Source of the DNA: Diploptera punctata
Taxonomy: Eukaryota > Arthropoda > Insecta > Blattodea > Blaberidae
Assembly: GCA_030220185.1 (NCBI GenBank)
Contig: JASPKZ010007248.1
Span: 868,001 to 932,000 of the forward strand
Direction of reading: 5' to 3'
DNA: 64,000 nucleotides
How positions within the stretch are numbered: position 1 is the stretch's first letter; each line of letters starts with the position of its first letter. The position numbers were made by a program, and so were the translations under genes. The notes under the pieces were generated by a model. The model had not been told where the DNA came from. It was given only the letters and a program-made list of their open reading frames with translations, and did not search any database. Positions 1 to 10,539 of this stretch are shown here, in pieces.

Positions 1-206
1 GGCCGCAACGTTGCAACGTCTTCACTGCTTTCTGAACTGTTCTTCCGATGAACATCCACTTTCAAATCTATCAAACAACACACATTACACATTTTTTTCT
101 TCCCGTTTTATTCAAAATAAAATTTCCTATCAATTTTATGTACGGGTTGTATTATTTGTAGAATTAAAAGCAATTTACTTTCTCTCTGACTATTTGCTAG
201 CTAGAA
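1..206. other. AT-rich sequence, nothing recognised
   Basis: No splice-consistent exon, RNA gene or repeat shared with the rest of the window is seen. The only reading frame is short and has no recognisable motif. Confidence 0.4.
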
Positions 207-800
207 GGTAAATTATATTTGAAGAGAAAAATATACTCTCAGACTGGGGTTTCACTTTCTATATGAATTCTCTACCAACTGAGCTACCTGAGAAACTCCA
301 ATTTAAATGCAAAATTTTCTCTTATATATGCTGTTAATTCCTGTGCACCAAATGCTTCAGTTTTGGAAATGATGGCTTCTGTATTAAGAAGACTTTTTAT
401 TGGGAATTTTACATTATATTATAAAGCCAGTTTGGCCTCTTTTGATGTTTTTATTATTCATTTCATGCATCTCAATGATGGATAAATTATATTTCAAGAG
501 GAAAATATATGCTCAGACCGGGGTTTGAACCCGGGATCTTTTGCTTTTTATGCAAATGCTCTACCAACTAGGCTACCTGAGAAACTCCAATCTAAACACA
601 AATTTTTCTCTTATATACACTGTTAATTCCCAAGTGCCAAATGCTATGAAACGGTTGCTTCGATCTTGTAAATGACGGCTTCTTTATTATGAAGACCGAA
701 AGGTCCTGGGTTCAAACCCCAGTCTGAGTATATATTTTTCTCTTCAAATATCATTTATCCATCATCGAGATGTATGAAATGAATAATAAAAACATTGAAG
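207..800. repeat. tRNA-like SINE cluster with direct and inverted copies
   Basis: Two direct copies start near 207 and 481. Each contains a minus-strand tRNA-like module with an A-box-like stretch and a B box (a T-arm around GGGTTCAAACCC at about 525-540). A third, inverted head lies at about 700-775, so 207-247 pairs with about 716-760, and 445-480 pairs with about 760-800. The anticodon stem-loop and acceptor stem are only partly kept, so these look like SINE heads rather than working tRNA genes. Confidence 0.55.
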
Positions 801-1287
801 AAGAAGGTGATAGGGCTGCCATCTTGAAGCCTCTGGATGGGCTCTTTAGAAAAATGTAGAGAAGAAAAGGTGAAATGAACCCCAGGTCTCAAATACTCTA
901 ATATTGTCAGGGTCGAATAAATCAAGAGTTCAGCCCCAAGAGAGACTGAATAGGATAGTATAAAGAGTGAATCTAGTATGAGAAAGGAAGAAATACTAGA
1001 ATCGGTAAAAAACTATTCAAATTGACCAGGCTGTTTGTAAAATTTCTAATTAATAAATTGTTCTTCTATTGTTGTATATTTATTAATTTATATTATCAAT
1101 ATATGGGAATAATCCTAGAAAGTTATTAAATATAATGATTGAAAATAGTGAAATGAAAATAAATGTTCTTCCTTTATTAATATTTTTATAGCCGATTAAT
1201 GTTTTAAATGTTTTCTTTGTATTGGAATTATAGAAGTACAGAAAAAATGTAATATTTTTAAAATGTTTCACTTGACCAATTTTATGT
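801..1287. other. Intronic AT-rich stretch, nothing recognised
   Basis: This lies downstream of pecanex exon 3 on the minus strand. No exon continuing the pecanex frame, no TIR and no family shared with other parts of the window was found. Confidence 0.4.
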
Positions 1288-1630
1288 ATTCACAACTAAC
1301 ACTATCGGACCTGAAGGTTCTTGTATACACAGACATAAGTTGTCCATGCATCCCTATCCTCAGTTAATGTTTTCTAATCATTCCCTGTATAAGCCACTTC
1401 CCTCAAATGATGGTTAATGTTATTCTCTCACCTTATATTGGTCACACTCCCTCTGGTTTTCGTACAATAGTTTCCATGCCCCTCTTTCATTCCCCAATTG
1501 TTCCACATGTCCTGCTAATTGCAGTCCATAAGACTTAACTGCTCTTATTACATCTGGTTTCCCATAAAGATCATGTAGCTCAATTTCATGTCATTTTTCC
1601 ACTCACCTGTCTGTTCATCTCCCTGGTCCA
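1288..1630 (-). mobile_element. RTE-type LINE, 3'-end fragment
   Basis: On the minus strand this matches the C-terminal coding end and terminus of the full-length RTE at 28393-31655, including the region coding for the GRPRMRW-type tail and the terminal phrase about a CACTATCG(A) site. It is diverged and 5' truncated, and it ends about 40 bp from the splice donor of pecanex exon 3, so it sits in pecanex intron 3. Confidence 0.8.
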
Positions 1631-1668
1631 TTAAATTTGTTCTATTCATATATAGATTATAAACTCAC

Positions 1669-1868
1669 CTATAGTGCTGCTACCATTCTGAAATGTGATA
1701 TCTTCGACAGAGCCGCGGTTAGGATATTCTGACGAGTTGATACTATCAGCATCAGTAGCAGCGCCCTGCTGTGGTTCAATGTACGAGTTGCGTGAACTGC
1801 AGCCGACAGGAGGTGTTTCACTCGATCTTTTGCTGTTCAAAACTTGAAGCTCAATACCTTCCTCCTCC
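1669..1868 (-). CDS. pcx: pecanex, coding exon 3 (partial gene)
   Basis: Minus-strand exon of 200 bp, with acceptor TTGTAG before 1868 and donor GTGAGT after 1669. The first base completes the split Arg codon left by exon 2 (16635-16828), and the frame stays open for 66 codons, leaving one base for the next exon. It encodes about residues 117-182. The signature is TPPVGCSSRNSY at about residues 134-145, a cytoplasmic motif I recall from vertebrate pecanex proteins just after the two N-terminal membrane segments. The preceding acidic stretch (EEEGIELQ) also fits. Pecanex is a large multi-pass membrane protein, in Drosophila a maternal neurogenic gene acting in Notch signalling, probably at the endoplasmic reticulum. 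The rest of the gene lies left of the window. Identification is from memory of the family, with exact splice phase as support. Confidence 0.9.
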
Positions 1869-2084
1869 CTACAACATCATCCCATTTACTATTTACTTTA
1901 CATTGCACTGACAATTTTTATTTTAAAAAAATATTAATACTAGCTAATACACAATGTGCTACTATACCTAAATTAATTAAATATACTTTTTACCTTTAAT
2001 TGATATTTAGGAACAACAATAAATGCAAATAGTAAAATACAGACTGTAAAAGTAAAATCAGTAAAAGAATAGAGATAAGTTTAA
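1869..2084. other. Intron sequence, start of a LINE target
   Basis: This holds the acceptor side of pecanex intron 2, which on the minus strand is the intron 3' end. About 2010-2084 may belong to the LINE that resumes at 2465, because a 10-bp TSD (ATAAGTTTAA at 2075-2084 and 2465-2474) marks an insertion between them. Confidence 0.4.
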
Positions 2085-2464
2085 TATTCACAGTTAAATA
2101 TGGGAAATGACATTATGAGGTTCCTAATTCAGTGAATGAATAAGTCACTTCTTATCTTACCTCATATTTTTTTATTTTTTTTTAACACGGGAAAAACATT
2201 TGGAATTGACAGTCTGGGAAAATATATACATTCAGAAGAACAAATTTAGATCCATGAATTTTAAAATTCCCGATGAACAGGATTTGATCTCAAAATTCAT
2301 CAAATCAGCACCAGATGGCAACATTATAGATGAAGATTCCAATGAAAATCCTGTAGTCAGAATGGCGGCTGAAGATGAGAGGGATTTCTCTTGAAAATTG
2401 CACTTTTCATTTTTAAAAAAACATTAAATATGAGGTAAAATAAGTGACTCATTCATTCATTGAA
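2085..2464 (+). mobile_element. Penelope-like element, short foldback unit
   Basis: The right part (about 2190-2440) encodes the C-terminal end of a Penelope GIY-YIG endonuclease (64 residues at 2200-2394; WENIYIQKNK corresponds to WEKIYICKNE in the copy at 46900-47121). The left 65 bp is an inverted copy of the same 3' end: TTACCTCATAT near 2156 pairs with ATATGAGGTAA near 2429. The left edge carries the extra CATTATGAGG module seen in the other units. Flanked by the 10-bp TSD ATAAGTTTAA. Inserted into a LINE. Confidence 0.75.
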
Positions 2465-3445
2465 ATAAGTTTAAAAGTCTATAATTTAACTAAACAATTA
2501 ATCTGGAATAAAGATATACCCATCAAGAGTAAAATGGCAATGTATAAAACTTATTTCAAACCAGTTCTAACACATGCAGCTGAGACTTGGACATATACAA
2601 AGAAGGAATTGAGCAGAATCCAAGCTACAGAAATGAAATTCCTATGTGGAATTGTATATAAAACAAGGAGAGATATCCATAGAAAAAACTAAGGTAATGG
2701 CATTCCAAGGGAAAAATCAAATCAGATCCAAAATAGTAATAGGAAACAAAATCATAGAACAAGTAAACCATCTCAATTATCTAGGATGTGACATATCATT
2801 TAATTATGATAATGATATAATTAATAAAATAGCAAAATTCCAGGGAATATGTGGTACGATAAAACAATCACTAAATAACAAAACAACAAGAGAGACCCAA
2901 TTGAAATTTTACAAAACGTTGGCAGTACCGGTACTGTTCTATGGTTCAGAAGCCTGGATACATAAAAAACAAGATCTAAGTAAGATAATGGCAGCAGAAA
3001 TGAAATTTTTGAGATCTGTTAAAGGGTGCACTAAGGAAGACAGAATCAAGAACACGGAAATAAGACAGGAACTTGAAATATTTGCAATAACTGATAAAAT
3101 AGATACATGTAGACAAAAATGGAAGCAACGCATAGACAGAATGAACAAAGATAGATATCCAAAACAGATAACAAAATACAAACCTAAAGGCACCCGAGAT
3201 GTGGGCAGACCTAGAAAGAGATGGGCTGAAGTCGGAACGGGTCAACAGACCTAATCCATGAATGCAGATGATGATGATAAGGAGAGATAGAATAAAGAAC
3301 AACAAAATCAGGGAGACATTAAATGTAGAAAAATTAACAACAGATATAGAAAAAATAGACTAAAATGGTATGGACATTTAAAAAGAATGGAAAAGCAAAT
3401 ACTACTACAAAGACTGTTAAATCTCAAGATACAAGGAAAACTACC
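2465..3445 (+). mobile_element. LINE reverse transcriptase fragment (outer copy), interrupted
   Basis: 2465-2675 and 3279-3445 form one degenerate non-LTR element, coding for the region after the RT palm (YKTYFKPVLTHAAETW at about 2550-2600) and then the conserved WYGH-type tail. An unrelated LINE (2676-3278) interrupts it; removing that insert joins the two parts at a shared 11-bp site. 5' truncated or continued left of the Penelope unit. Clade not assigned. Confidence 0.7.
2676..3278 (+). mobile_element. 5'-truncated LINE nested in another LINE
   Basis: Flanked by the perfect 11-bp TSD AAGGAGAGATA at 2665-2675 and 3279-3289, with a (GAT)n tail just before the right copy. The reading frame at 2646-3254 codes for the RT thumb and C-terminal region: KTKVMAF, LNYLGCDIS, then FYKTLAVPVLFYGSEAW, ending in the GRPRKRW motif typical of RTE-like and related LINE ends. 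The RT palm is missing. Target duplication, tail and truncation show target-primed insertion. Confidence 0.85.
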
Positions 3446-3449
3446 AGAA

Positions 3450-3545
3450 AGATGGTGACGATATGTCACCTCTATACTTCTGTGATTAACACATGTGGAT
3501 GTGAGATCAGCAGTCAGCTGGTAGGTCAACACCCTCTAGGCCTGT
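3450..3545 (+). mobile_element. SINE-B 3' fragment
   Basis: Matches the 3' part of the SINE-B copies at 42276-42622 and 13961-14269 (the module around GTGATTAACACATGTGGATGTGAG). Confidence 0.7.
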
Positions 3546-3559
3546 TGGGCCATGGTAAA

Positions 3560-3838
3560 AGGTAAAGTGATTCCACTATAGGCCTGCAGAAGTCCTTGGG
3601 GTAGTAGGAGGTTAAAGCTCCCATGTTTCTAGACAATCGGCATGAGATGTTAGCCCTGAACGACGGCCGTCTTTACCCTCAGAACATATGTCTGGTACTC
3701 ATTTCCAGAGTAGATCCCCCAGGTCATGGTGCCACCAGAAAGTTCAAGGGTCAATTTAAAATCCTGACCCCCACTAGGACTCAAACCCTCGTCCTTCTGG
3801 TTTGAAGCATATTGCCTTAGCCAACTACAGTATACAGC
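3560..3838 (-). mobile_element. SINE-C copy
   Basis: On the minus strand this matches the full SINE-C at 61514-61808: tRNA-like head near 3800-3838, then the body with the GGCGGCCGTC module and an AGTGGGA...TTTAC tail near 3560. Diverged, no clean TSD seen. Confidence 0.75.
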
Positions 3839-3859
3839 ATGCCTCACCTCTCATGCCAT

Positions 3860-4705
3860 GGAGATATTTTTGAGAGAAGTTAGTACGACAAGAGTCCCTA
3901 TAATACATAATAGCATGCATTTCCTGAATTGAGCCTATGTTTAATTCCTTTGTGCATTTCATTCCTGTTTGTAATTGAATAGTTGCCCCGAAAAGAGATT
4001 TAACTAACAAAAATTTGAAAATTGAGTTTTCAGTGGATTAGTGATCTATCTTGAGAATATCTGGCATGATGGATGTAAAACTATCCCTACTCTCTTCCAG
4101 ACCTCTTTTATTTATTTTTAAAAGTTGGCTTTCAAGCACGATTAGTGATCTATATGTAACAAAATAGCAGAAGCAGTTAGTCAAGTAATGAGTAGCAGTG
4201 ATGAAAAACAATTATTGCACATTCCACCACAGTTCCATGAATTCTATCAGAATCTTAGAGAAATTGAGTGAAACTAAGAAAGACGCAAAGAATATAATGA
4301 AATAAAATTAAATGGAAAATAAATATTGAACACTAATCCAGTTAGATTTTTTTTTAACTGAATCAGTGTTCAATTTGTATTTTCTATTTCTTACTGTAGC
4401 ATTTTTAGTTAAATATGAGTTAGATCATTCTTCCACTCTATAAAGATAGATTGTTTTTCTATTCAATTCTGTATTAAATTGTTAATATTTAGCTAGTAGC
4501 ATGTTATTTTGCATTCAAATTGGCTGAACATGTTTCCAATAGCATGAGAGATTAAAATGTATATGATATAATAAAGGTAATAGCCTCAAAATGAACATTA
4601 TACATTTTTTCGTTTTCCCAATAATTTGTAGTGTATGGCTTAGATCTGTTTTTGGGGCAACTATTCAGTTATTGTTCCTAAATATTTGAATTCAGGGGGC
4701 CCAAG
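3860..4705 (-). mobile_element. RTE fragment split by a TIR element
   Basis: 3865-3976 and 4667-4705 are consecutive pieces of the RTE coding end (compare 28905-29035). They are separated by the 690-bp element at 3977-4666. Confidence 0.7.
3977..4666. mobile_element. Non-autonomous DNA element with TIRs
   Basis: Starts GAATAGTTGCCCCGAAAA and ends with its reverse complement form (TTTTGGGGCAACTATTC), an imperfect TIR of about 17 bp. It splits an RTE fragment at a site that is continuous in other RTE copies (AATT beside 3976, AGTT beside 4667). No transposase coding is visible, so the superfamily is unknown. Confidence 0.65.
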
Positions 4706-5160
4706 GGCTGGTAAAGCATGTATAGCCTCTCCCACCCAAATGCAAGCTCACCTTCTTGTGATGAGCCCTAAGGAGGATGTGGCAACTGAGCACTGGCAGT
4801 ATAACCATATCCAAATGGAGGGGGAATACTCAGGGTACTCGGGTGCGATGGGCCAATCACCATTCACCTTAATAAAAGATGATTAAAGAATATGACGCAG
4901 AGAGAGCGAGTTGGAATGCTAACTTGAATTGTGTCCTGTGGGAAGCTCTTACTGGTGTAATAAGTGTGCATGTATCACAGTGGATTATTCCAAGTGATGA
5001 GGCAGACAATCATGTCCAGTGGCTAATCTGAACCTGGCAACTGCTTCCTTTCCTTTGCTGTTAGCTATTGAATTGTAAATGTCTTCTACATTACACCATT
5101 TCTTATCTATTGCTGTGGTTTGAGCTGTATTAAAGAAAGTTTTGGTTATTGTATCCTTTA
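4706..5160. other. Intronic sequence, nothing recognised
   Basis: One open frame of 66 codons at 4686-4886 starts inside the RTE fragment and has no known motif. Nothing else supported. Confidence 0.35.
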
Positions 5161-5223
5161 TTTTTTATTCTACCACTGAATGAATTCAGACTTCCTTCCA
5201 ATATAACCACAAATTCCTCTCTT

Positions 5224-6414
5224 ATTGGTTATTGGATCAAACGACAAAGAACAACTGCAACTAGCATTTAATAAATTACAGAATTGAGCTAAACATCACT
5301 TTCCTATTAACGAAGAAAAAACGGTATAATGATATTTAGAAAGGGGGGCTAGATAGCCAAAATGGATGTCTTATTTTTTGGAAAAGAAGAACTAAAATTA
5401 GTGAATCATTACAACTATGTAGGAATACAACTACAGACAACAAGGACATCATTCAGAATCCATGTAAAGGAAGAGTTGTTAAATTGTTTATGGGGATTAA
5501 GTATAGCAGCAATAAGAGCTTTCTAGAACATTTCTAGACCAGAACTGCTAGATCTTAGAACAGCTCTCTTCCTGTTCAATGTTAAAATAATGCCTATAAT
5601 CACATATGGTATACATCTTAACTGGTAAAACCTGACGACCACTGACTTAGAGACTAAAGGCAAGTTACCTGAAACGCATTCTTTGTGTATAAAAATACAA
5701 GACTTATATATGGGCTAGCAAAGGAAACATTCTACATAGAGGATATCAGAATCAGTCTGGGACTCCCATCTACTGAGAAACACATCAAGGAAAGGAATGA
5801 AAAGAGACAAAGCATCTGGGAAGACTTCTACTGCACCGAAGCCATGAGGAACAGAGAATGGACGAAAGCAAACTACAACTTTAGACATCATCATCATATT
5901 TGGCATAACAACGTGGATCAAGTCATGGCCTCCTAAGCATTCTCCTCCAGACCTCTCTGTTCCTGGCAACTGTCTACCAATTTCGAATTTTAAGTCTTTG
6001 GACATCTTCCAAAACTCTATCCATCCACTAAGCTTTAGGTCTTCCAACATTTCTTCTTCCATCTGGATGGTCCATCGTTATTTTTTTAACAGTTTCACTA
6101 TTATCCATTCTCTGGATATGTCCTGCCCACCTCAATCTAGCTATTTTAATGTCTGGTGATTTATACAAATTATATAATGCTTCATTATATCGCATTCGCC
6201 ATTCTCCTCTTTCCTGAATGGGACAACCTTAAGACATAAATGGATTACACCACAAAATATGTGTAACAAAGTAATTTCATGCACCAAACGATAAGTGTAT
6301 TTGTGACAAAGAATGTGAAAGGTACCATTTAATCAAATGCATAAAAAGAGTGAGATTGCTTGCTGATATAGCAGAGAGATCTAAACCAATCTTTGCACAA
6401 ATGTGCACATCATC
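5224..6414 (+). mobile_element. 5'-truncated LINE, C-terminal half
   Basis: Flanked by the perfect 13-bp TSD AAATTCCTCTCTT (5211-5223 and 6415-6427). It codes in broken frames for the region after the RT palm: YGIHLNW near 5610-5625, then a 5685-5936 frame with KETFYIEDIRISLGLPS. After an inner insertion it resumes near 6240 with a C-x-C-x-C-x(4)-H-x(4)-C zinc-knuckle-like pattern (CICDKECERYHLIKC). The same knuckle occurs in the LINE at 49240-53600, so the two are related. Confidence 0.75.
5890..6232 (-). mobile_element. RTE-like LINE 3' end nested in the LINE
   Basis: Minus-strand 3' terminus with a (GAT)n tail, read as CATCATCAT at about 5889-5898 on the plus strand. It codes for RLRWAGHIQRMDN and a GRPK-type end. 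It interrupts the plus-strand LINE; short repeats (AGACAT) flank it near 5883 and 6232. Confidence 0.7.
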
Positions 6415-6494
6415 AAATTCCTCTCTTTAACCTCTCCTGATTTTAGGTACACAAATCTAGGGCTCCATATTGGAAGTTTTATAAACCAGCTAAT

Positions 6495-7605
6495 TCACTG
6501 ACACTATCGAACCCATCGGTTCATACCAGCACAGTAATAAGCTCTCCATACATCCCTATACTGAGCTAAAGTTTTCCAATCATCTCCTCTAATCAACTGC
6601 TTCTCTAATCATGGTTAATGTTATTCTCCCTCCTCATTCTTGGCGTACCTATAGATGTTTTCCCTCTGGTTTTCCTACAAGAACTTTCCATGCCCCTCTT
6701 TCATTCCCCATTCATGTCAAATCTTTCATTCTCATTTGTGTCAAATGTCCTGTCCATCACACTCTATGAGACTTAACTGTTTTTATTAAATCCGTTTTCC
6801 TATAAAGATCAAGTAGCTCAATGTTCTGTAGCCCTCCATTCACCTGTCTGTTCATCTCTCTTTGATCCAAACATTTTCCTAAGAACTTTATAAATACTCA
6901 GAATTTTTTTCTCCTCCTTTAAAGTAAGAGCCCATGTTTCACATCATATAACTAGGAGAAAAGCAGTTTTATATATCTGCATTTGAGAGAAGTTGGGACG
7001 ACAAGAGTCCCTGTAATACATAATAGCATGCATTTCCAGAATTGAGCCAATGTTTAATTTCTTTGTGCATCTCATTCCTATTTGTAATTATTGTTCCTAG
7101 ATATTTGAATTCAGCCACTTCTTCAAAATTTCCCTCATTTGTCATTAACTGTCCATTTCCATTATATAATGTATTTCTGTCCATCGCTGTGGTCTCGAGG
7201 TAGTGTGATGCCTTGTCAAGCAGGGGGCCCGGGTTCGATCCACAGTCGGGGCAGTTTTTCTGGGTGAGGTTTTTATCGGGGTTTTTCCTCACCTGTAAGA
7301 CAAATGTCAGGAAAACTTTACGGCCCAAACAGTCCCCGAAATCATATGGCCATCATCATCATCCTTATCATTATCATCATCATCCTTTACCGGTGTGGAA
7401 AGCAACGGGAAGCTACCACACCTACAATTCCCTAGTAAAGCTGCAAGCATAGCATGAAAATGCTATGATTGCAGTGAAGGACCTGCCTTGAGGCAGAATT
7501 ACTTTGGATGGATGGATGGAATGTATTTCTATGGGTGAACATATATTTAGTTTTATTGATGTTTACTTCCAGTCCCAATTTCTTAGTGTTACTCAATAGA
7601 GTGTG
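6495..7605 (-). mobile_element. RTE fragment, 3' third, interrupted by SINE-A
   Basis: Corresponds on the minus strand to the last third of the RTE ORF at 28423-31461, from the RT palm boundary to the 3' terminus. Diverged, with small internal duplications. SINE-A (7179-7519) interrupts it. Confidence 0.85.
7179..7519 (+). mobile_element. SINE-A copy
   Basis: tRNA-like head (GTGGTCTCGAGGTAG A-box region and GGTTCGATCC B box), followed by the shared SINE-A body with (ATC)n and a GAATTACT...GGATGG tail. Perfect 11-bp TSD AATGTATTTCT at 7168-7178 and 7520-7530 within the RTE fragment. Confidence 0.9.
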
Positions 7606-7619
7606 TGTGGATATGATAG

Positions 7620-7862
7620 AAATAGGTAAATTATTACACACAGCTAAGCCAAATTGTAACCAAAAGAGGTAAATTTCTGCCTAAACTGGAAATCGAACTC
7701 CAAACCTTCTTCAGGTTTCAATGTTGATGCTGTATCACTGTATGAATTCAGGCTTCCATCCCATGAAAGCACAAATTTCTCTTTTTAGCCTCTCCCAATT
7801 TTAGGTGCAGCACAAATGTAGATATTACATAGCCGAAGTTTCTTAACCAACCTAATTTAATT
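7620..7862 (+). repeat. Rpt-D copy
   Basis: Contains a tRNA-like B-box stretch (GGAAATCGAACTCC near 7685) and the 3' module shared with the split copy at 5161-6495. Possibly a SINE. Confidence 0.5.
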
Positions 7863-7867
7863 ATTAT

Positions 7868-8411
7868 TAATCACTAGCTAATACCCGGCGTGTGCTGCAA
7901 CTCCTAAATGTAAATGAATGAATTTATTGCCTTTTTTTTTCAAAATAAAGGAGATACATATGTATTTACATTGCGCACAGGCGTGCTTGGCCATACGTGC
8001 ATTATTTTTCCATGAATAAAAGAAAAAACAAAACAAAATAATCATAATATAAACAAATCCCTACATAGCTACACACGTGTAGCAAAACAATGAATACATA
8101 TAAATAAAATCTATGTCTACAACTACATACACATTAATGCACATCTACATTCATCCATTAAAAGACCATGTGTATAGATATAAAAAAGCCTCATTCTGTA
8201 TATTAATAATCTTAAAAAATGATATAAAACAAATTAAAAAAAGAGAGAAAGAAAAAAAATACATATCCATACACACACTCCCACGCAGGCACTCATGTCC
8301 CCCGTCCCTGCAGACATCAAATGCACCTCCAGGCTATTCAACTTATGAAGACTACTTATTATATAATATAATTGAAGATCGAAAACAAAGGCCACATTGA
8401 TATTCTTATAT
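7868..8411 (+). repeat. Interspersed repeat head, then LINE 3' tail
   Basis: Begins CTAGCTAATACCCGGCG, shared with the element at 34188. The rest, to 8411, is AT-rich; it may be the 3' untranslated end of the minus-strand LINE that resumes after the Penelope unit. Confidence 0.4.
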
Positions 8412-8421
8412 ACATATATCC

Positions 8422-8676
8422 TTAAGAATTAAATTAATCGTGATTTCTTCTTACCTCATATTTCTATGTTTTTTTAAAACACAGCACTGCAGTATCAGCG
8501 ACCATTGTCACCATCTTCAGTTGTTTTCACGACTCAAGATGGACAATGGTCGCTGATGCTGCAGTGCTTTGTTTTAAAAAAAAACATAGAAGTATGAGGT
8601 AAGAAGAAATCACGATTCATTTAATTCTTATGAATTGAACCTCATAATGTTAAAAATTCCCAAATTTATTATATAA
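8422..8676. mobile_element. Penelope-related foldback unit (long hairpin)
   Basis: Arms of about 85-90 bp pair with very few mismatches (8424-8512 with 8540-8628), with a spacer of roughly 30 bp. The inner arms contain GCACTGCAG and GCGACCATTGTC. The right arm carries AGTATGAGGTAAG, the motif at the 3' end of the Penelope units at 11230 and 47150. Beyond the right arm is the asymmetric extra module (CCTCATAATGTTA). TSD ACATATATCC at 8412-8421 and 8677-8686. Confidence 0.7.
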
Positions 8677-10530
8677 ACATATATCCATTGATCTCCAATT
8701 TTGCTATCCCTCAATTTCCTTACTGTACCCAAAAATTTGCATGTTTTCACTTCACTCTCGATTCTTCCTAAAAGATCCCAGCACACCACTCTCCCACAAT
8801 CTGACCTGAGAAACCTCTCTGGCAGCAACTGTAATCTAAGTTGCTCTGTCTCTTTATAGAATGCTATAATATGTTGTCAGTTTTCCCGGTCATCGCATAG
8901 AGGGCACAGTTTAATGCCTTCTTCACTTGTTAAGTTATGGGCCATCCATCCCCCCAAATGAAACCATGCAATAGCACTTCTATCAGCCCCATCCAAAGAG
9001 TCAATATACTTCTCCCTTCCCCACGAAAGTTTAAGTTCCGACTGCAGGGTGAGCGATATTTTCTGGTTACACTCGACTTCTATATACTGCCTGTCTATAT
9101 CAATTAGTCTCTTCTTAACTTTCCTCCAGATATTTCTATTATTTTTAAATTAATATTGGGAAGTATTTTTATTATTCCCCGTATTTATCTCCCATACTCC
9201 ATATGCCATTCAATCCCCTTTCTACACCAATTATCCAATCTCCCGAAACACACTGCCTTCTCTGTTCCTTGTAACACTCTGCTCCGAGTGAGCTCGGATT
9301 CCTGTTTATTATGTCCAACCAATACTTAATAGCCATAATTTTGCCTCTTATTGTGTCCGAAAATGTACCGAATTTTTTCAGTATGCCACATTTGCAGTCC
9401 CCATTGCTAAACTCAATGGTCTCTTAAGAAACATAGCTTGATTTTATCTAGTGTTCCCGTTCATTTCCAGCCCCATAATTCTGAGTCATACAACATGGTC
9501 GCTTTTACAGTCTAAGAATAAACCTGTTCTAGTGTACGCATTGGTATGTTTCGCAATTTTGACATATTAGTAAGCATTTTGCTTGTCCGGCTCCTAGCCC
9601 TCTTAGTTGCATTATCGATGTGTCTCGTCCATTTTCCATTCATTGTCAAAGTCGTCCCCCAGTAGACAAAGTTTTTAACATTTTCTAAATTATCACGGTA
9701 TGTCCACCTTTTCCTCCCGCTGTATACCGACCCATTTTTAAAAGTCATGGCTTTGGTTTTATTAACGTTAACAATAAGGCCCCAAGTTGTACAGTATGTT
9801 GACAGTAAATCTAAACTCTTCTGCATACCATCTACTTTCGTGGAAAAGAGGCATATGTCGTCTGCGTACATTAGAACAGGAATACTTCCTCCACCCACCA
9901 TTGGAGCATCTATCCCCCTCTACTCCCAGCATCAAAGCTACATCGTCTATAAATAAGTTAAATAACAATGGTGACAAGACGCATCCCTGTGTTACATCCT
10001 TAACTGCCTTTATATTTTCTGAAACTTAGTCCCTCCCATATTTAACACAGAATTCCACCTTTTTATAAATTCCCATTAGCGCCCTAATCATAGTTCCCAA
10101 AACCCATAGTTGCCATAATTTCTGCCATAGAGCATTGCGTTCAACAGAATCAAAGGCTTTCTTAAAATCTATAAAAGTACAGTGTAACCTGCCTCGTTTA
10201 ACACTCAAACATCTGCTAATTGCAGTTCTCAGGACAAAGAGATTGTCCACCATCCTGAAGTCTTCCCTGAACCCGGCTTGGTATTGTGAAATTTTATTAT
10301 TTTCATTTACCCACTTTTTTAGCCTGTTATAGAGCACTGTACAATCAATTTTTCCAAACACCGGCACAAGAGAGACACCGCAGTAATTGTCTGGATTGTT
10401 AACTCCACCCTTACCTTTGTAAATAGGATGCAGTATTGATGTGGACCATTCATCTGGAAAGCATCCTGTTAGCAGACATACAGCTGACAACATCTCAGCA
10501 ATTTCAAACCTTACTAGCACGCTATAGCTG
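8677..10530 (-). mobile_element. Degenerate LINE with RT domain
   Basis: Non-LTR retrotransposon on the minus strand, 5' truncated. 10026-10520 codes for RT with the FIDFKKAFDS palm motif and preceding fingers (YNRLKKW...QAGFRE). 9512-9901 carries the catalytic YADD box (LMYADDICLF). 8640-9500 is the C-terminal region with many stops and a cysteine/histidine-rich end. The endonuclease part is absent. Clade not assigned; the fused fingers and short ORFs show it is inactive. Confidence 0.8.
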
Positions 10531-10539
10531 CATCAAGAG

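Larger units (their letters stand above)
5161..6495 (+). repeat. Rpt-D copy split by a LINE
   Basis: 5161-5223 and 6415-6495 together match 7730-7862 (GAATTCAG...CTTCC, then TTTAGGT...). They are separated by a LINE flanked by a 13-bp TSD, so the repeat predates the LINE. Confidence 0.65.

Noticed and set aside
1083..1271. Possible fourth pecanex exon on the minus strand
   Set aside because: The frame is low-complexity Phe/Ile/Asn-rich, does not fit the splice phase after exon 3 and lacks splice sites.
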